A stretch of 64,000 nucleotides of DNA from Tridacna crocea (GCA_943736015.1 OX031060.1:13467501-13531500), one strand, 5' to 3'; positions 21,662 to 30,884 are shown, counted from the first letter of the stretch. A program made the numbers and translations. The notes: generated by a model from the letters alone, not told the origin.

Positions 21662-24600
21662 GTGAGTGTTTGTCTCTGTCAGTCCGTCTCTTCCTCTGTC
21701 TTTCTGTTGGTCTCCCTCTCCTTCTCCTCCTTTCTCTCTTGCTGCGCTCAACCCCTCGCAGCTTCCCATCGCTTTGCCATCCGTATATCTGGCTGTGTGT
21801 CTGTCTGTTCCTCTGTCTTTCCGTTTGTCTGTCTCCTTCCCCTCCCTCTTTCTCTAGCTTGTTTGCTTGTTATAAACCTTTTCTCTTTTATTTCCCCACC
21901 TTTACTTAAAAAAGACCTTTATCGTGCAATTCTGTTAAACACATAAATGAGGTATGTTTTGTGAAAAGGGGGTTTAATCTGCAATAAGTATCAACCAAGG
22001 TCAGCCTGCGCATTTGGCCCAGGCTGATCTTGGCTGAAACTTTTTGCTAATGGTCAATTTATAGCATGCCAAAGGGTCTGTCTACTTCATGATTCGGTCG
22101 ATTGTTTACAAAATGGATTTTATTGCTAAGATTAAAAATGAGTATTATTGTACTACTTATTGCACTGAGCCACTTTTTCTTTTTTGTTCTTCCTGGAATT
22201 ATCATTTATAAATATAAAACTACTATATTCTCATTACAAAGAGCTGTGATAATTACCTCCCTTCTCTGGAAACTAAAAAAGTATCAACAAATAATTTGAA
22301 GATAGACACCAAAGGAATTTCTGGTCGGTTAAAAATGTGCAAAAGTATCATATCTGTATAAATCTGTCCTTATCAACTTTCAAGAAAATTTATGCCATGC
22401 TGCACTAGAGGTATTACGGGTACACTACCTTAAGTGTCGTCTCGGATAAGCCTGTGTTGACCACGGAAGCTAATCCGGGACGGCACTTTCGTACTACATT
22501 AGAATTCGTCCACCCAGTAAACATCCGTAAAACAGAAAATTACATAAAAAACGAGTTGTTTCGAGTGCGCGGACTGCATGCGCAGGCTGATCCGAAATGA
22601 CACTTTACGCAAATGTTCGAATGCCCGTTTTCGCGTGTCTCAGGCCATTTAGTAAAGGTATATTGTACAAAAACCAGAAATGGTTCCTTTATGCGGGTTT
22701 TTACAGGTGATTTCCACAGTCGACAGAAGCGCTGGGTAGCTCTTGTTGCTCGTGTACTTCAGGCTGCCAAAGGTAAGCCTTAACTTTTTACCAAACAGTC
22801 CCTGGTTTTTACGACCCTGAGGAAGAAGCCTTCTGAAAATATTGTGGAAAAAGGAGAAAATGCTGGTAAACAGCATTTTCTCCTTTTCCCACAATGTTTT
22901 CTACTCTTCTAAAATAAAGTTTCAGTTTTTGAGTCATGTATATTTTGTGCTCTCAACTTGAACAAGTCTAACGGAGCTCCAGGTAAGGGAGTGATGGTAT
23001 TTTGAATCCATTGTTTCTCTTCCAAAGCCTATGTTATGGGTACTCATAAGAATTGTCTCGATGAGACGATTCTAACGAGCACACGTAACATAAGGTTTGA
23101 GTTGAGAATAAAAAAAAAATATCTTCAGTTTTGAAATTTTGGAGCTCTGTCTAAGATTTTGTTATTTGGTAAAGAGTTAATTACTCTTTACCAAAGGATA
23201 AATTTTTTTAAATTGAAATCATTTGCAGACTAATAGACGTGACTCAAAAAATTGCAACGATAATCATGTCATAATTTATTTGTGTACTTATTTTTTTCAA
23301 TGTCTAATAATAATATAATAATAATATCATCATCATCATCATTATTTATCATCTTCATTATTACTATTATTAGCCTACGTTTCCTCTTTGGACTTAGTGT
23401 ACAAAACAAACCTGGAAAATTTTGCCATAAAGACAGCCTAGGTCCTTCCTCACCAATCATTCTTAAGAACGTTCTTTGTCTTATTGTGCAAAATTTTCTG
23501 ACTGTGAAGGTAACAAAACTTCTGATGGGCTAAACCAAATGACGAAATTCTGATGAATAAGAATGCCTAATTCATTATGTTATTTTTCCCTTCGTTCTGT
23601 TGGAAACTCACACGTGCTCTGTACTAAAAGTTGAATTGTATGAAATATATTTGTATAGTTTTGTTGAAAGCACTACACGCATAAGGCATTCTGCCCGACC
23701 ATCTTCGGATACCCCGGGGTCTCCCTATTTGCTACGCTACATCGACCCCTGGGACAATTAATTGAATTTCCCTCGCTTTACCGCTGGCCGAATTTTGGCT
23801 TTTCATTGGTTCCATCATCATTTTGTGATGGGCGAGTGGACTGTACGCTATGGCGTTTCGTATCGATTTTCGGCGGCTGATTCAAAGTTTTATCAGTCAG
23901 TTGTCCCAGGCTCGATGTAGCGTAGCAAATAGGGAGACCCCGGGGTATCCGAGGATGCTGCCCGACATACTTGCTTTAAAACTGTAACATATCATTATTA
24001 TTGTTGCCGAAATTCACCAAAGATGCCCTTGATGTTCGGAAAAAAAACATTTTAAGATTACATATCCATAGTATTTTTCTTTTTATGTTTGTTTGCTTTG
24101 TTTCATTTTGCTTTGTGTACCTACTGTTCAGTGGACAGATACTCGTATTTGTGCGGCACTGTCAAATAAAACTTAAATTATCTGACATATATCCTTTGAC
24201 TGTGCTGAAAGTGCGACACACATATTGTATATTGTAGGTCCTTTTAACGTCCGTCATACTCTCTAGATCTGGTATTATTTCATGTTTATAAATGATACTT
24301 TTTGTGACCATGTACAACTGCGTAGATGTCTTGTAATAAACTTCTGTTCCGTTCTGTTCCTTTCTGGTTACAAGATGGCAACATTTTAAATTAGTCCAAT
24401 CAGAATGCAGTTGCAGAGGAAACATCAGTATATATCAGGAGATTAGGGTTTGTTCCTAGAAAGAGAAAAAAAACATTGTGACTAAGTAAAGATATACCAG
24501 TTTCTCCTTTACCCACATTTGTCCCCAAAATTCTTCTTCCTTTGGGTCGTAAAAAACATGTTATTGTTCCCTACAGGAAAATAAATTTTAGCCATAATAT

Positions 24601-26217
24601 ATGATAGGGCGCTTAAATCTGCTTGATGCATCCTCGAAAAGTATCGATTTAGGCCTGACTGCGCAGTCTGCCTGGACCGAAACTTTTCGCAATTGGTCTT
24701 TTTTCACGGAAATACATTAATGCCCGTTTACCAGAGCATTTAACTTCCTCTACACTTAACAGGATCAAGAGCCATGGGCAAGCTGCTGAAAGGCACAAAA
24801 CCTGGTAAGAACAAGGCCAGTAAGACGACCCGAGAACATTATAAAGATGGAGACATGAAGGACGCTGTTGACCTTCATAAATCGTTGGGAGGAAATCCAA
24901 AACCTCTCCCTGGAGGAAAGGTACAGTTTGTCCTTGTAAAATAGTACATGTAGTGAGTGAGTGAGTGAGTGAGTGAGTGGGTGGGTGAGTGAGTGAGTGA
25001 GTGAGTGAGTGGGTGAGTGAGTGAGTGAGTGAGTGAGTGAGTGAGTGGGTGAGCGAGTGAATGGGTGAGTGGGTGAGTGAGCGAGTGAGTGGGCGAGTGG
25101 GTGGGTGGGCGGGTGGGCGAGCGAGTGAGTGGGTGAGTGGGTGGGTGGGCGAGTGAGCGAGCGAGTGAGTGGGTGAGTGAGTGAGTGGGTGAGTGAGTGG
25201 GTGAGTGAGTGAGCGAGTGAGCGAGTGAGTGAGTGGGTGAGTGAGTGGGTGAGTGAGTGAGTGGGCGAGCGAGTGAGTGGGTGAGTGAGTGGGTGGGTGG
25301 GTGGATGGGCGAGTGAGTGAGTGAGTGAGTGAGTGAGAGGCGGGTGGTTGAGTGATTTAGGGAGTGAGTGAGTGAGTGAGTAAACGAGTGAGTGAGTAAA
25401 CGAGCGAATGAGTAAGTGAGTGAGTTAGTGAGTGAGTGAGTGACCGACCGACCGACCAACCGATTAACCAACAGACCGGCTGATTGATAGAATTTATTGA
25501 CGTATAGGGTAATCCTTTATGACTGTAGGGTAGTTAATACATCTACAAAATTATATAACTTACTAACCCTTTTCTCTTGCAATATTAGCAAAACGGCAAT
25601 TGGTGATTGTCATTTCCACAGTGACCATTTCGTTTCTCAACACTGAGCAGTGGTTCGATCTTTATTCTGTTTTTTTAACTCTCTACCAAACGACAACTTT
25701 TTAGATTGGTCCAAATTGAAAGCATTTGCAGACGACAATCTAAATGTGACTCAAACCATGGAATTCAATCTTGACAGGGTTGAAAACATTGTGGGGAAAA
25801 GGAGATAATGCTGGTTACCAGTATTGTCTCCTTTTCCCACAATGTTTTCAAAAGGCTTCTTCCTCAATGGTATTCCATTAAGCCCCGTTTTGCCAGAGCA
25901 TGGCTCAGCTAAACGCCAAACAAAACAAACACATTAGAATTACCTCCCTTTTATTTCAGGTAAAAGGATTTACAAGTAAAGTAGGTGACCGAACATTTAC
26001 AGTTCGGGATAAAAGTGGAAGTGGAAAGCCGACTATAGAGACCTTTAAGACAAACTCGAAGAAAGGGAAGGATAGGATTACCGATAAAGTTCGGTTTGAA
26101 GGAAAGAAAGATTCAGGTTCAAGCGGCAAAAAATCCGGAGGCGGAGGTGGTGGCTGGTGGGGGAAACGACGAAGGCGTCGAAGTGCAATCGATCTTTCCG
26201 AATTGGATCTGAGTTAA
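21526..26217 (+). CDS. Secreted cationic prepropeptide, family not recognised (gene 1, four coding exons)
   Basis: Exons 21526-21661, 22707-22772, 24763-24920 and 25960-26217 have GT/AG introns and matching phases (1, 1, 0), giving 205 codons and a TAA stop. Residues 1-23 are a signal peptide (MRLSLAIAALLGCALSLVGE then LKA), followed by an acidic stretch (24-46). RQKR at 51-54 is a furin consensus. After it comes WVALVARVLQAAKGSRAMGK, a likely amphipathic cationic helix, then a Lys-rich linker. A compact segment (111-170) contains GGNPKPLPGG, VGDRTFTVRD and GKPTIETFK. The tail has six Gly, WW, GKRRRRR (188-194) and an acidic end, SAIDLSELDLS. The only cysteine is in the signal peptide, so no defensin-type fold. 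The layout (signal, acidic pro-part, furin site, basic part, second basic site) is that of peptide precursors. An antimicrobial or signalling role is inference. Confidence 0.8.
21662..21950. repeat. Pyrimidine-rich intron stretch
   Basis: CT-rich tract (tgtctctgtcagtccgtctc and similar) through about 21870. Reading frames in it are low-complexity artefacts. Confidence 0.7.
21955..22065. repeat. F6 hairpin repeat in gene 1 intron 1
   Basis: tttgtgaaaagggggttta, hairpin aaggtcagcctgcgca / ggcccaggctgatctt, then ggctgaaacttttt. Confidence 0.6.
22100..22436 (+). mobile_element. F12 MITE, left end missing
   Basis: Matches 26600-26928 (taaaaatgagtattattgta, ttaccattgg-type AT core, gggtacactacctt at the right end). 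It lacks the AAGGTAGTGGACC left end, where the F6 copy lies. Confidence 0.7.
22437..22645. repeat. F6 repeat, long form
   Basis: aagtgtcgtctcggataagc ... ggacggcactttcg, then aaacagaaaattacataaaa and a second hairpin tgcatgcgcaggctgatccg followed by cactttacgcaaatg. The same order of words occurs at 49125 and 59215. Confidence 0.7.
22707..22772 (+). other. Gene 1 second coding exon
   Basis: 66 bases between gtttttacag and gtaagcc, phase 1 to phase 1. It encodes DFHSRQKRWVALVARVLQ and AAK, so the furin site and the start of the predicted mature peptide sit together on one small exon that could be skipped without breaking the frame. Confidence 0.75.
22780..23180 (+). mobile_element. F1 MITE interrupted by an F7 MITE
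   Basis: Left TTAA at 22780, only 7 bases after the exon 2 donor. The hairpin ggagaaaatgctggtaaa / cagcattttctcc lies near 22865. The right arm is split by F7 at 22974-23148 and resumes tctaagattttgttatttgg. Right TTAA at 23177. Confidence 0.85.
22974..23148 (+). mobile_element. F7 MITE nested in F1
   Basis: Ends GGAGCTCCAG and TTTTGGAGCTCTG. Centre gaattgtctcgatgagacgattc. The words tcta flank both sides, a probable short target duplication. Other copies are at 49797 and 54837. Confidence 0.85.
23177..23258 (+). mobile_element. F1 half copy
   Basis: ttaattactctttaccaaag to gacgtgactcaaaaaattg, then the match ends. It shares TTAA with the copy before it. Confidence 0.65.
23295..23368. repeat. 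AAT/ATC microsatellite
   Basis: aataataatataataataat followed by catcatcatcatcatta. Confidence 0.9.
23445..23560. mobile_element. F3 foldback fragment
   Basis: caatcattcttaagaacgtt, cttattgtgcaaaattttctg and ggctaaaccaaatg follow the left half of F3. The right half is nearly absent. Confidence 0.65.
23700..23957 (+). mobile_element. F4-type MITE, 258 bases, with 9-base duplication
   Basis: Inverted ends of about 57 bases, CATCTTCGGATACCCCGGGG against CCCCGGGGTATCCGAGGATG. CTGCCCGAC stands on both sides (23691-23699 and 23958-23966). The first eight bases CATCTTCG are shared with the F4 copies at 11549 and 29299. A 9-base duplication is usual for Mutator-like DNA transposons, so that superfamily is inferred. 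Confidence 0.9.
23967..24600. other. Intron 2 spacer, possible F1 remnant
   Basis: Mostly unassigned. 24440-24575 (agtttctcctttacccaca, ttcttcttcctttgggtcgt) looks like a worn F1 hairpin arm. Confidence 0.4.
24605..24710. repeat. F6 hairpin repeat, short form
   Basis: tcgaaaagtatcgatttagg, ctgactgcgcagtctg, ggaccgaaacttttcgcaat: same order as the F6 at 20445. Confidence 0.6.
24763..24920 (+). other. Gene 1 third coding exon
   Basis: 158 bases between cacttaacag and gtacagt, phase 1 to 0. Encodes the basic stretch SRAMGKLLKGTKPGKNKASK and HYKDGDMKDAVDLHKSLGG up to PLPGGK. Confidence 0.75.
24949..25450. repeat. GTGA/GGTG tetranucleotide array in intron 3
   Basis: About 500 bases of gtgagtgagtgagtgagtgg-type repeats with interspersed gggt and gcga units, closing in accgaccgaccgacc. 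It begins about 30 bases after the exon 3 donor. The minus-strand frame of Thr-His-Ser-Leu repeats is an artefact. Confidence 0.95.
25675..25882 (+). mobile_element. F1 MITE in intron 3
   Basis: tttaactctctaccaaacga at the left. Hairpin cattgtggggaaaaggag / ctccttttcccacaatg near 25810. The right end has eroded. Confidence 0.8.
25960..26217 (+). other. Gene 1 fourth coding exon and stop
   Basis: Acceptor ttttatttcag ends at 25959. 86 codons including TAA at 26215-26217. Encodes VKGFTSKVGDRTFTVRDKSG onward, the Gly-rich segment and the Arg run. Confidence 0.8.
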
Positions 26218-26292
26218 ACTTCGCGTATTGCTCTCTGTCCGAAAAAAAAGTGTCCATATTTTCCGCTGAAAGAATGAAAGTATCAAACAAAT

Positions 26293-26302
26293 TAAAATAA
26301 AA
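26293..26302 (+). terminator. Candidate polyadenylation signal of gene 1
   Basis: AATAAA within attaaaataaaaaag, about 80 bases after the stop codon and before the next TTAA element. Confidence 0.5.
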
Positions 26303-26334
26303 AAGTTCCATCGAATAGTTCAACCAAATCTAAT

Positions 26335-26563
26335 TTAACCCTTTACCACACGAGAAAATTTTAGGCTGGTTCAAATTGAAAGCATTTGCAGATGACAAAA
26401 TAAAGGTGACTGAAAAGTTGAAATTTGATCTGGGAAGAGTAGAAAACACTGTGGGAAAAGGAGAAAATGCTGGTTACCAGCATTTTCTCCTTTTCCTACA
26501 GTGTTTTCAAAAGGCTTCTTTCTCAGGGGCGTCAAAAGTAGGAATTGTGTGGTAATGGGTTAA
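26335..26563 (+). mobile_element. F1 MITE, complete
   Basis: TTAA at 26335-26338 and 26560-26563. Ends CCCTTTACCACACGAG and TTGTGTGGTAATGGG. Hairpin of the CACTGTGGG / CCTACAGTG type. Confidence 0.88.
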
Positions 26564-26928
26564 GGTAGTGGACCCCATATTAGAAAACAGCTATTTCCAT
26601 TGTAACATTATCCTACAAAATTTGCTATGATTAAAAATGGGTATTATTGTACTACTTTAACCGAGCCACTTTTTTTTCCTTCTTAAAATTATCGTTTAAA
26701 AATCTAAAACCACACTATATTTTCATTACAAAGGGAGATAATAATTACATCAATTTTCTGGAAACTAACAAAAGTATCAACAATTACATGTAGTTTCAAA
26801 ACAGACATAAAAGGAATTCTGGTAGGTTAAAATTGTGCAAAGGCATTTATCTGTATAAATCCGCATTTAACAACCATCAAGAAATTTTATTCCATGTTGA
26901 ACTAGAAGAGCTATGGGTCTACTACCTT
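26562..26928 (+). mobile_element. F12 MITE, complete
   Basis: Starts AAGGTAGTGGACCCC right at the F1 edge and ends GGGTCTACTACCTT. AT-rich middle without coding capacity. Flanked on both sides by F1 copies. Confidence 0.8.
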
Positions 26929-27119
26929 AACGCTTCACAAAAAAAACTGGTTTTCGAGACTCAAAGAAGGAAAGCTTTTGAAAACCTAGTGGGAATGAGG
27001 CAAAATGCTGATAACCAGCTTTCTATCCTTTCAGAGACAAATTTCATAATATGAAACACTTTCAATTTGTCATCTGCAAATGCTTTCAATTATCGACCTG
27101 TCTTTTCGTTTGGTTTAAA
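26927..27119. mobile_element. F1 MITE, worn
   Basis: cttaacgcttcacaaaaaaa at the left, gaggcaaaatgctgataacc as the hairpin remnant, tcgtttggtttaaag at the right. Confidence 0.6.
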
Positions 27120-27702
27120 GTTTTTTGGCAATTAAGATCTCACTGTATGGGACATCGTACGTCCAAGAAAAGACCACACAAGGTGCACTCTAATCTTTCT
27201 TGATCTTGATTTCATCACTTTTACATGAAAAACAAAATAAAAGTATGGGCATAGATCTCATGTAAATTTCATTACACATTATACACGTATGCCCCTGTTT
27301 TAACACAGTATGGAATATAATTCTTGTTGTAAAGTCCTGTGATAAAAAGAATATGAAATTCGTTGACTTTTGAGGTAAAACTTTATTAAACTCGTCTACA
27401 GAAAAAAATGTTATTAAGCTTGCCAAAGTCTTGCTTAATAACATTTTTGTACACTCTTTTAATAAATTTCTCAAAAGTCAAGTCATGTCAGATCCTCTAT
27501 GTATCATTTTATACATGCAGAAAAACCGAATAAAAATGTTATAACTGTTTTGTTGTTGTTGTTGTTGTAAAAAATAATTTACTTTCTTTTTTCATACATT
27601 ATAATGTGAATAATTAATTAACTAACCACTTGGAACACAGTGTGTCAAGAGTTCTGATTGCCTGCATGAGCGATTGGAAATGTTGCCTCAACATTTTCCC
27701 TG
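27120..27702. other. Spacer, nothing recognised
   Basis: Contains a short TTG run (27550-27567). No exon or repeat end seen. Confidence 0.45.
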
Positions 27703-28164
27703 GGCCGGTGTAACGTTGTAAAGTGACCCCCACAGAATAATGACCCCCCGGTCATTATTTTATATAGAATATCGACTCCCCGGTCATAATATTATGACCG
27801 GGGGGTCATAGTATTATGACATCCCCACACGAAGAAAAGTGACCCCTCACGTAGAATTGTGACCCCCTATAGAATAACGACCCCCCACATACACACCCAA
27901 ACTCTTACTCTAACCCTAACCCAACTAAGGTACACTTACAACATAATTATCTCCACCGATAGGCATCGGAGGTGTAATGGCACCCGTCCGTGCATGCGTC
28001 CGTCCGTACGTACAGAATTTTTTGACCGCAACTCTCCATTCATTATTGGGCGGAACCGATTCAAACTGGCTGGTTAGGCGCTTCCACCGCATCTGTATGG
28101 GTTCTGATTCGTCTGTACAGTACAGTAGTTTCAGGGATTAAGAACTACTACCGATGCCTATTTG

Positions 28165-28382
28165 TGTGGAAAGAACAAATGGTTAAGGTTTCCGACCGAG
28201 AATCACTTGCCCCTCACCGTTGTGAGTTCGAGGCCTACCAGGGTTGTGTATGGGTGTCTGGCATACACACTGTCCTACTTGGCGGTTGCATATTAGAGTG
28301 ATTCTGTTGACATTTAGTCACTTTAGCGAGATAGTTATCTAGGTTTCTATAATGACACTCAGATTTGGTGTTAAATAAACAA
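28165..28382 (+). repeat. tRNA-derived SINE inside F13
   Basis: A-box-like tggttaaggtttccgacc (28179-28196), B-box-like tgagttcgaggcc (28222-28234), then an unrelated body and the tail ttggtgttaaataaac, as in molluscan SINEs. Confidence 0.6.
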
Positions 28383-28745
28383 GTACCCGACAATTTGCTT
28401 TACAACAGAACGATTTCTGCTACTTTTACAATGCGCTATACGAGTCAAAATGGTTCCAATAGCTAGGGTCCATTCAGTCGCCTCATAGTATAGTATACAC
28501 GCAATACTGTGCGGTGGTTGCAGTTTTATTTCTTTGATGTTAAAGGGAACCGTTCAACCACAATGGACACTTCAATATGCAGCGCTCGATAATATGGCTG
28601 TTTCGACTGACAGGACGGATAAGCTGCAGTTCAGAGGTGAAGTAGAAAAAAATGTTGCCTTTAAGTTGAAAACAAAATTAGTAGCATACAAAATAATGTT
28701 GAAATGAGTTATATACATGTATGTCAGCATCAGCTCCAGGAGAAA

Positions 28746-28790
28746 CAACAACAACAACAACAAAAAACAACAACAATAACAACAACAAAT
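28746..28790. repeat. CAA microsatellite
   Basis: acaacaacaacaacaacaaa and following imperfect units. Confidence 0.9.
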
Positions 28791-29298
28791 AAACACGACA
28801 GTGATTTGAATCGATATACATGAAGAGTATGTTAAATTAGCAATAAGTTAGGTGGGGGTCAATATTTTATAGATAAAATCAGGAAGGGTCATTATTTTAT
28901 AAGGGGGGTCAGTATTTTATAGAGAGGGGTCATTATTCTATATAAAATAATGACCGGGGGGTCATTATTCTATGGGGGTCACTTTACAACGTTACACCGG
29001 CCGTTTAAGACAATACCGATTTAAACGTCGCACTACAATTCAGTAAAATACAATTTGACATCGTTGTTAAATGACTACTTCTGTAACAACGCTTTACCCA
29101 GCAAACTTACATGGAAACGCTCGGTTAAAACTGCAATAAAGGCGCGCAAACAAAACCTATGGGATGTGCGGGTATCCACAAACCAAGAATTTACATTCTA
29201 TCAAGTGCTACAGCCAGAAATTGAACCAAGCATATTATACAAACTTTCAAACCGAAGTAGTTTTAGAGTTATTCAAAAAACAATGGCCAAGGTTTGGG

Positions 29299-29834
29299 CA
29301 TCTTCGCAAGCCAAGGATACTAGGGTAGTACCCTTGGCCGCTCGCCTCTTTAAAAATCGAAGCTCCCGCTGCGCCTTTTCATTGGATGCGATCAAAACCC
29401 ATCGCGTCCAATCAAACCATCCGAAACAAGAAATCTTTCGCAAAACAGAAAACAATAATGGCGGCGCCCATCAAAAACGAAAGTTGTCGTGTTTGTGACG
29501 AAATTTGCCAAAAAAGAGTAGACGATCGATATTTAGTGAGTTTTTTTTTTGTTTACGATCAATTATGTGAAGTATTAGGACGGGTTCCATAGCCAAATGA
29601 TTGCGTCTGTTCGTCTTGTTTTGGTGTGATGAATCCGAAAGCGCAGCCATATTTGTTGCATAACCAACAAATTTTATTACGAGCATTTTGATTTGTCAGA
29701 AATAACATCAGCAAAGGTTACGCAACTCGTGATATTCGACAGGTGGCGCAGCGGGTGTTTCGATTTTTAAAGAGGCGAGCGGCCAAGGTACGTAACGCAC
29801 AAAGTGGAGTTAGTATCCTTGGTTTGCGAAGATG
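29299..29834. mobile_element. F4-type element, 536 bases, with 9-base duplication
   Basis: Ends CATCTTCGCAAGCCAAGGAT and ATCCTTGGTTTGCGAAGATG. Also inner inverted ggccgctcgcctctttaaaa / ttttaaagaggcgagcggcc. AGGTTTGGG flanks both sides (29290-29298 and 29835-29843). The interior holds an exon-like ATG segment at 29461. No transposase. Confidence 0.92.
29461..29536 (+). other. Exon-like segment carried by the F4 element
   Basis: aacaataATGGCGGCGCCC opens a frame reading MAAPIKNESCRVCDEICQKR then VDDRYL, and meets a donor-like gtgagttttt at about 29536. The ATGGCGGC start and the donor give it the look of a host first coding exon captured by the element. The protein is not recognised; CRVCDEIC could begin a zinc-binding domain. 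Confidence 0.3.
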
Positions 29835-30116
29835 AGGTTTGGGCTCCGTCGAATCATTTTACCAATGCTACCTACATGTGAAAAATGCAATACACATTAT
29901 TTGGAAACAACAGTGCATCTTCTGTCAGGGTGCTTGCATAGTTTTCCAGAGAGATGAGGACGACATTCGGCTATATAATGGTGGACGAGCTCGACTCTCT
30001 GGAGAACTGCATTTGGTCGCTAGGCATTTGGGTGCGGCCCTTCCACCATTTTCAGAACGCAGCGCTGAACAGAAAATCCACCAAGCCTGCTTCAGATACA
30101 TTGCGCATTTTATTTC

Positions 30117-30480
30117 ATGCTTTCAGGTAGGATATCGAGAAATAGCAGTGAAAATATTTTTCGATCTTACACTGGTACCACCAGTGAAAATATCGATTTT
30201 CACACTCTTGTTGCCTAGGTAAATCGCGCGTGCCTCACAACGAGATGGGAAATATGACATCATATACCTTACATTCCTCGCGCTTGATGTAATATTGTAG
30301 TGCGTTGTTATGCGGGAGGGATACGCCACGGGGAATAACAGAAAAGAACTGTACTGGATTTTGATAAAGCTCCTCCCAGAAAGGGTTAAAAGCATAAAAA
30401 AAAAAGTGTTTTTTTCGGTGAAAGATCGAAATTTATTTCATCTCGTGAACAACATCAGTAATATTTTCACTCGTGGCTGC
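30117..30480 (+). repeat. F11 repeat
   Basis: Matches 53855-54240 almost word for word (gtaggatatcgagaaatagc, cttacactggtaccacc, gcgcgtgcctcacaac, gggagggatacgccacgggg). Includes the ggtgaaagatcgaaattta word that forms a foldback in the other copies. Confidence 0.8.
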
Positions 30481-30487
30481 GCAGATG

Positions 30488-30635
30488 CCGGTGTAATGCA
30501 GAAAAATAACCCCCATTGCAAAATGACCCCGAGTCATTTCTCGACGTAGAGGAATGACCCATGGGTCATTTTTCGACGTCGAGAAATGACCGTAGGTCAT
30601 TTTGTAATGGGGGTCATTTCTCTGCGTTACACCGG
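30488..30635. mobile_element. F13 short foldback, 148 bases
   Basis: CCGGTGTAATGCAGAAAAAT at the left faces TTTCTCTGCGTTACACCGG at the right. The inside repeats (aa)tgaccc words as palindromes (aatgacccatgggtcatt). Same end sequence as the 1.3 kb F13 element. Confidence 0.8.
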
Positions 30636-30884
30636 TACACTATAAACAGCGGTCTCGGATAAAGTGATATCAGTCAATAAGCCAGACAAAGCCTTTTATT
30701 TCACGAGTAAGATTTCTATTCGTTATTAATTATTTTATGGCATCCGTGCATAATTGCACAGCTGTTACCAATACAATACAATACAATACAATACTTTCTC
30801 GTCTCCTACACAGAAGATATTGCATAGCACATTTTACATAAACAGATCTGAGTAAAGTGTATTTGAACAGTGTTTTAGCTTGCA
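30636..30884. repeat. Spacer with ACAAT microsatellite
   Basis: caatacaatacaatacaata at about 30773-30795. Otherwise nothing recognised. Confidence 0.6.

Larger units (their letters stand above)
27703..29002. mobile_element. F13 element, 1.3 kb, inverted ends with GACCCCC words
   Basis: GGCCGGTGTAACGTTGTAAA at the left faces TTTACAACGTTACACCGGCC at the right. Both ends continue as inverted repeats for about 65 bases. Both end regions are studded with (aa)tgaccccc words, often as palindromes such as aatgaccccccggtcatt. The middle carries a SINE and a CAA run but no transposase. Superfamily not determined. Confidence 0.85.
29040..30110 (+). pseudogene. LINE ORF2 C-terminal fragment, split by a MITE
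   Basis: Before the insertion the frame reads LPSKLTWKRSVKTAIKAR ... ILYKLSNRSS, and after it LPTCEKCNTHYLETTVHLLS with GC. This is the pattern of the region behind the reverse transcriptase in many bivalve LINEs (basic W-K-R stretch, then a C-x2-C ... H ... C knuckle). The two parts are separated by the F4 element at 29299-29834. The knuckle lies in another frame from the upstream part even when the insert is ignored, so at least one frameshift is present. The rest of the LINE is absent. Confidence 0.6.

Noticed and set aside
21526-21909. Gene 1 first exon read as a 127-codon unspliced ORF
   Set aside because: Beyond 21661 it runs into a CT-rich tract. The consensus donor at 21662 joins in phase to three further exons with coherent protein features.
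24875-25471. 198-codon minus-strand frame of Thr-His-Ser-Leu repeats
   Set aside because: It is the translation of a GTGA tetranucleotide array in an intron. Any frame of such an array stays open, so there is no evidence of a gene.
27909-27925. Telomere-like ctaaccctaaccc
   Set aside because: Only about two units inside a transposon; not a telomeric array.
29055-29498. 147-codon frame across 29299
   Set aside because: The first part is a LINE tail and the rest is an unrelated MITE inserted with a 9-base duplication. The continuous frame is accidental.
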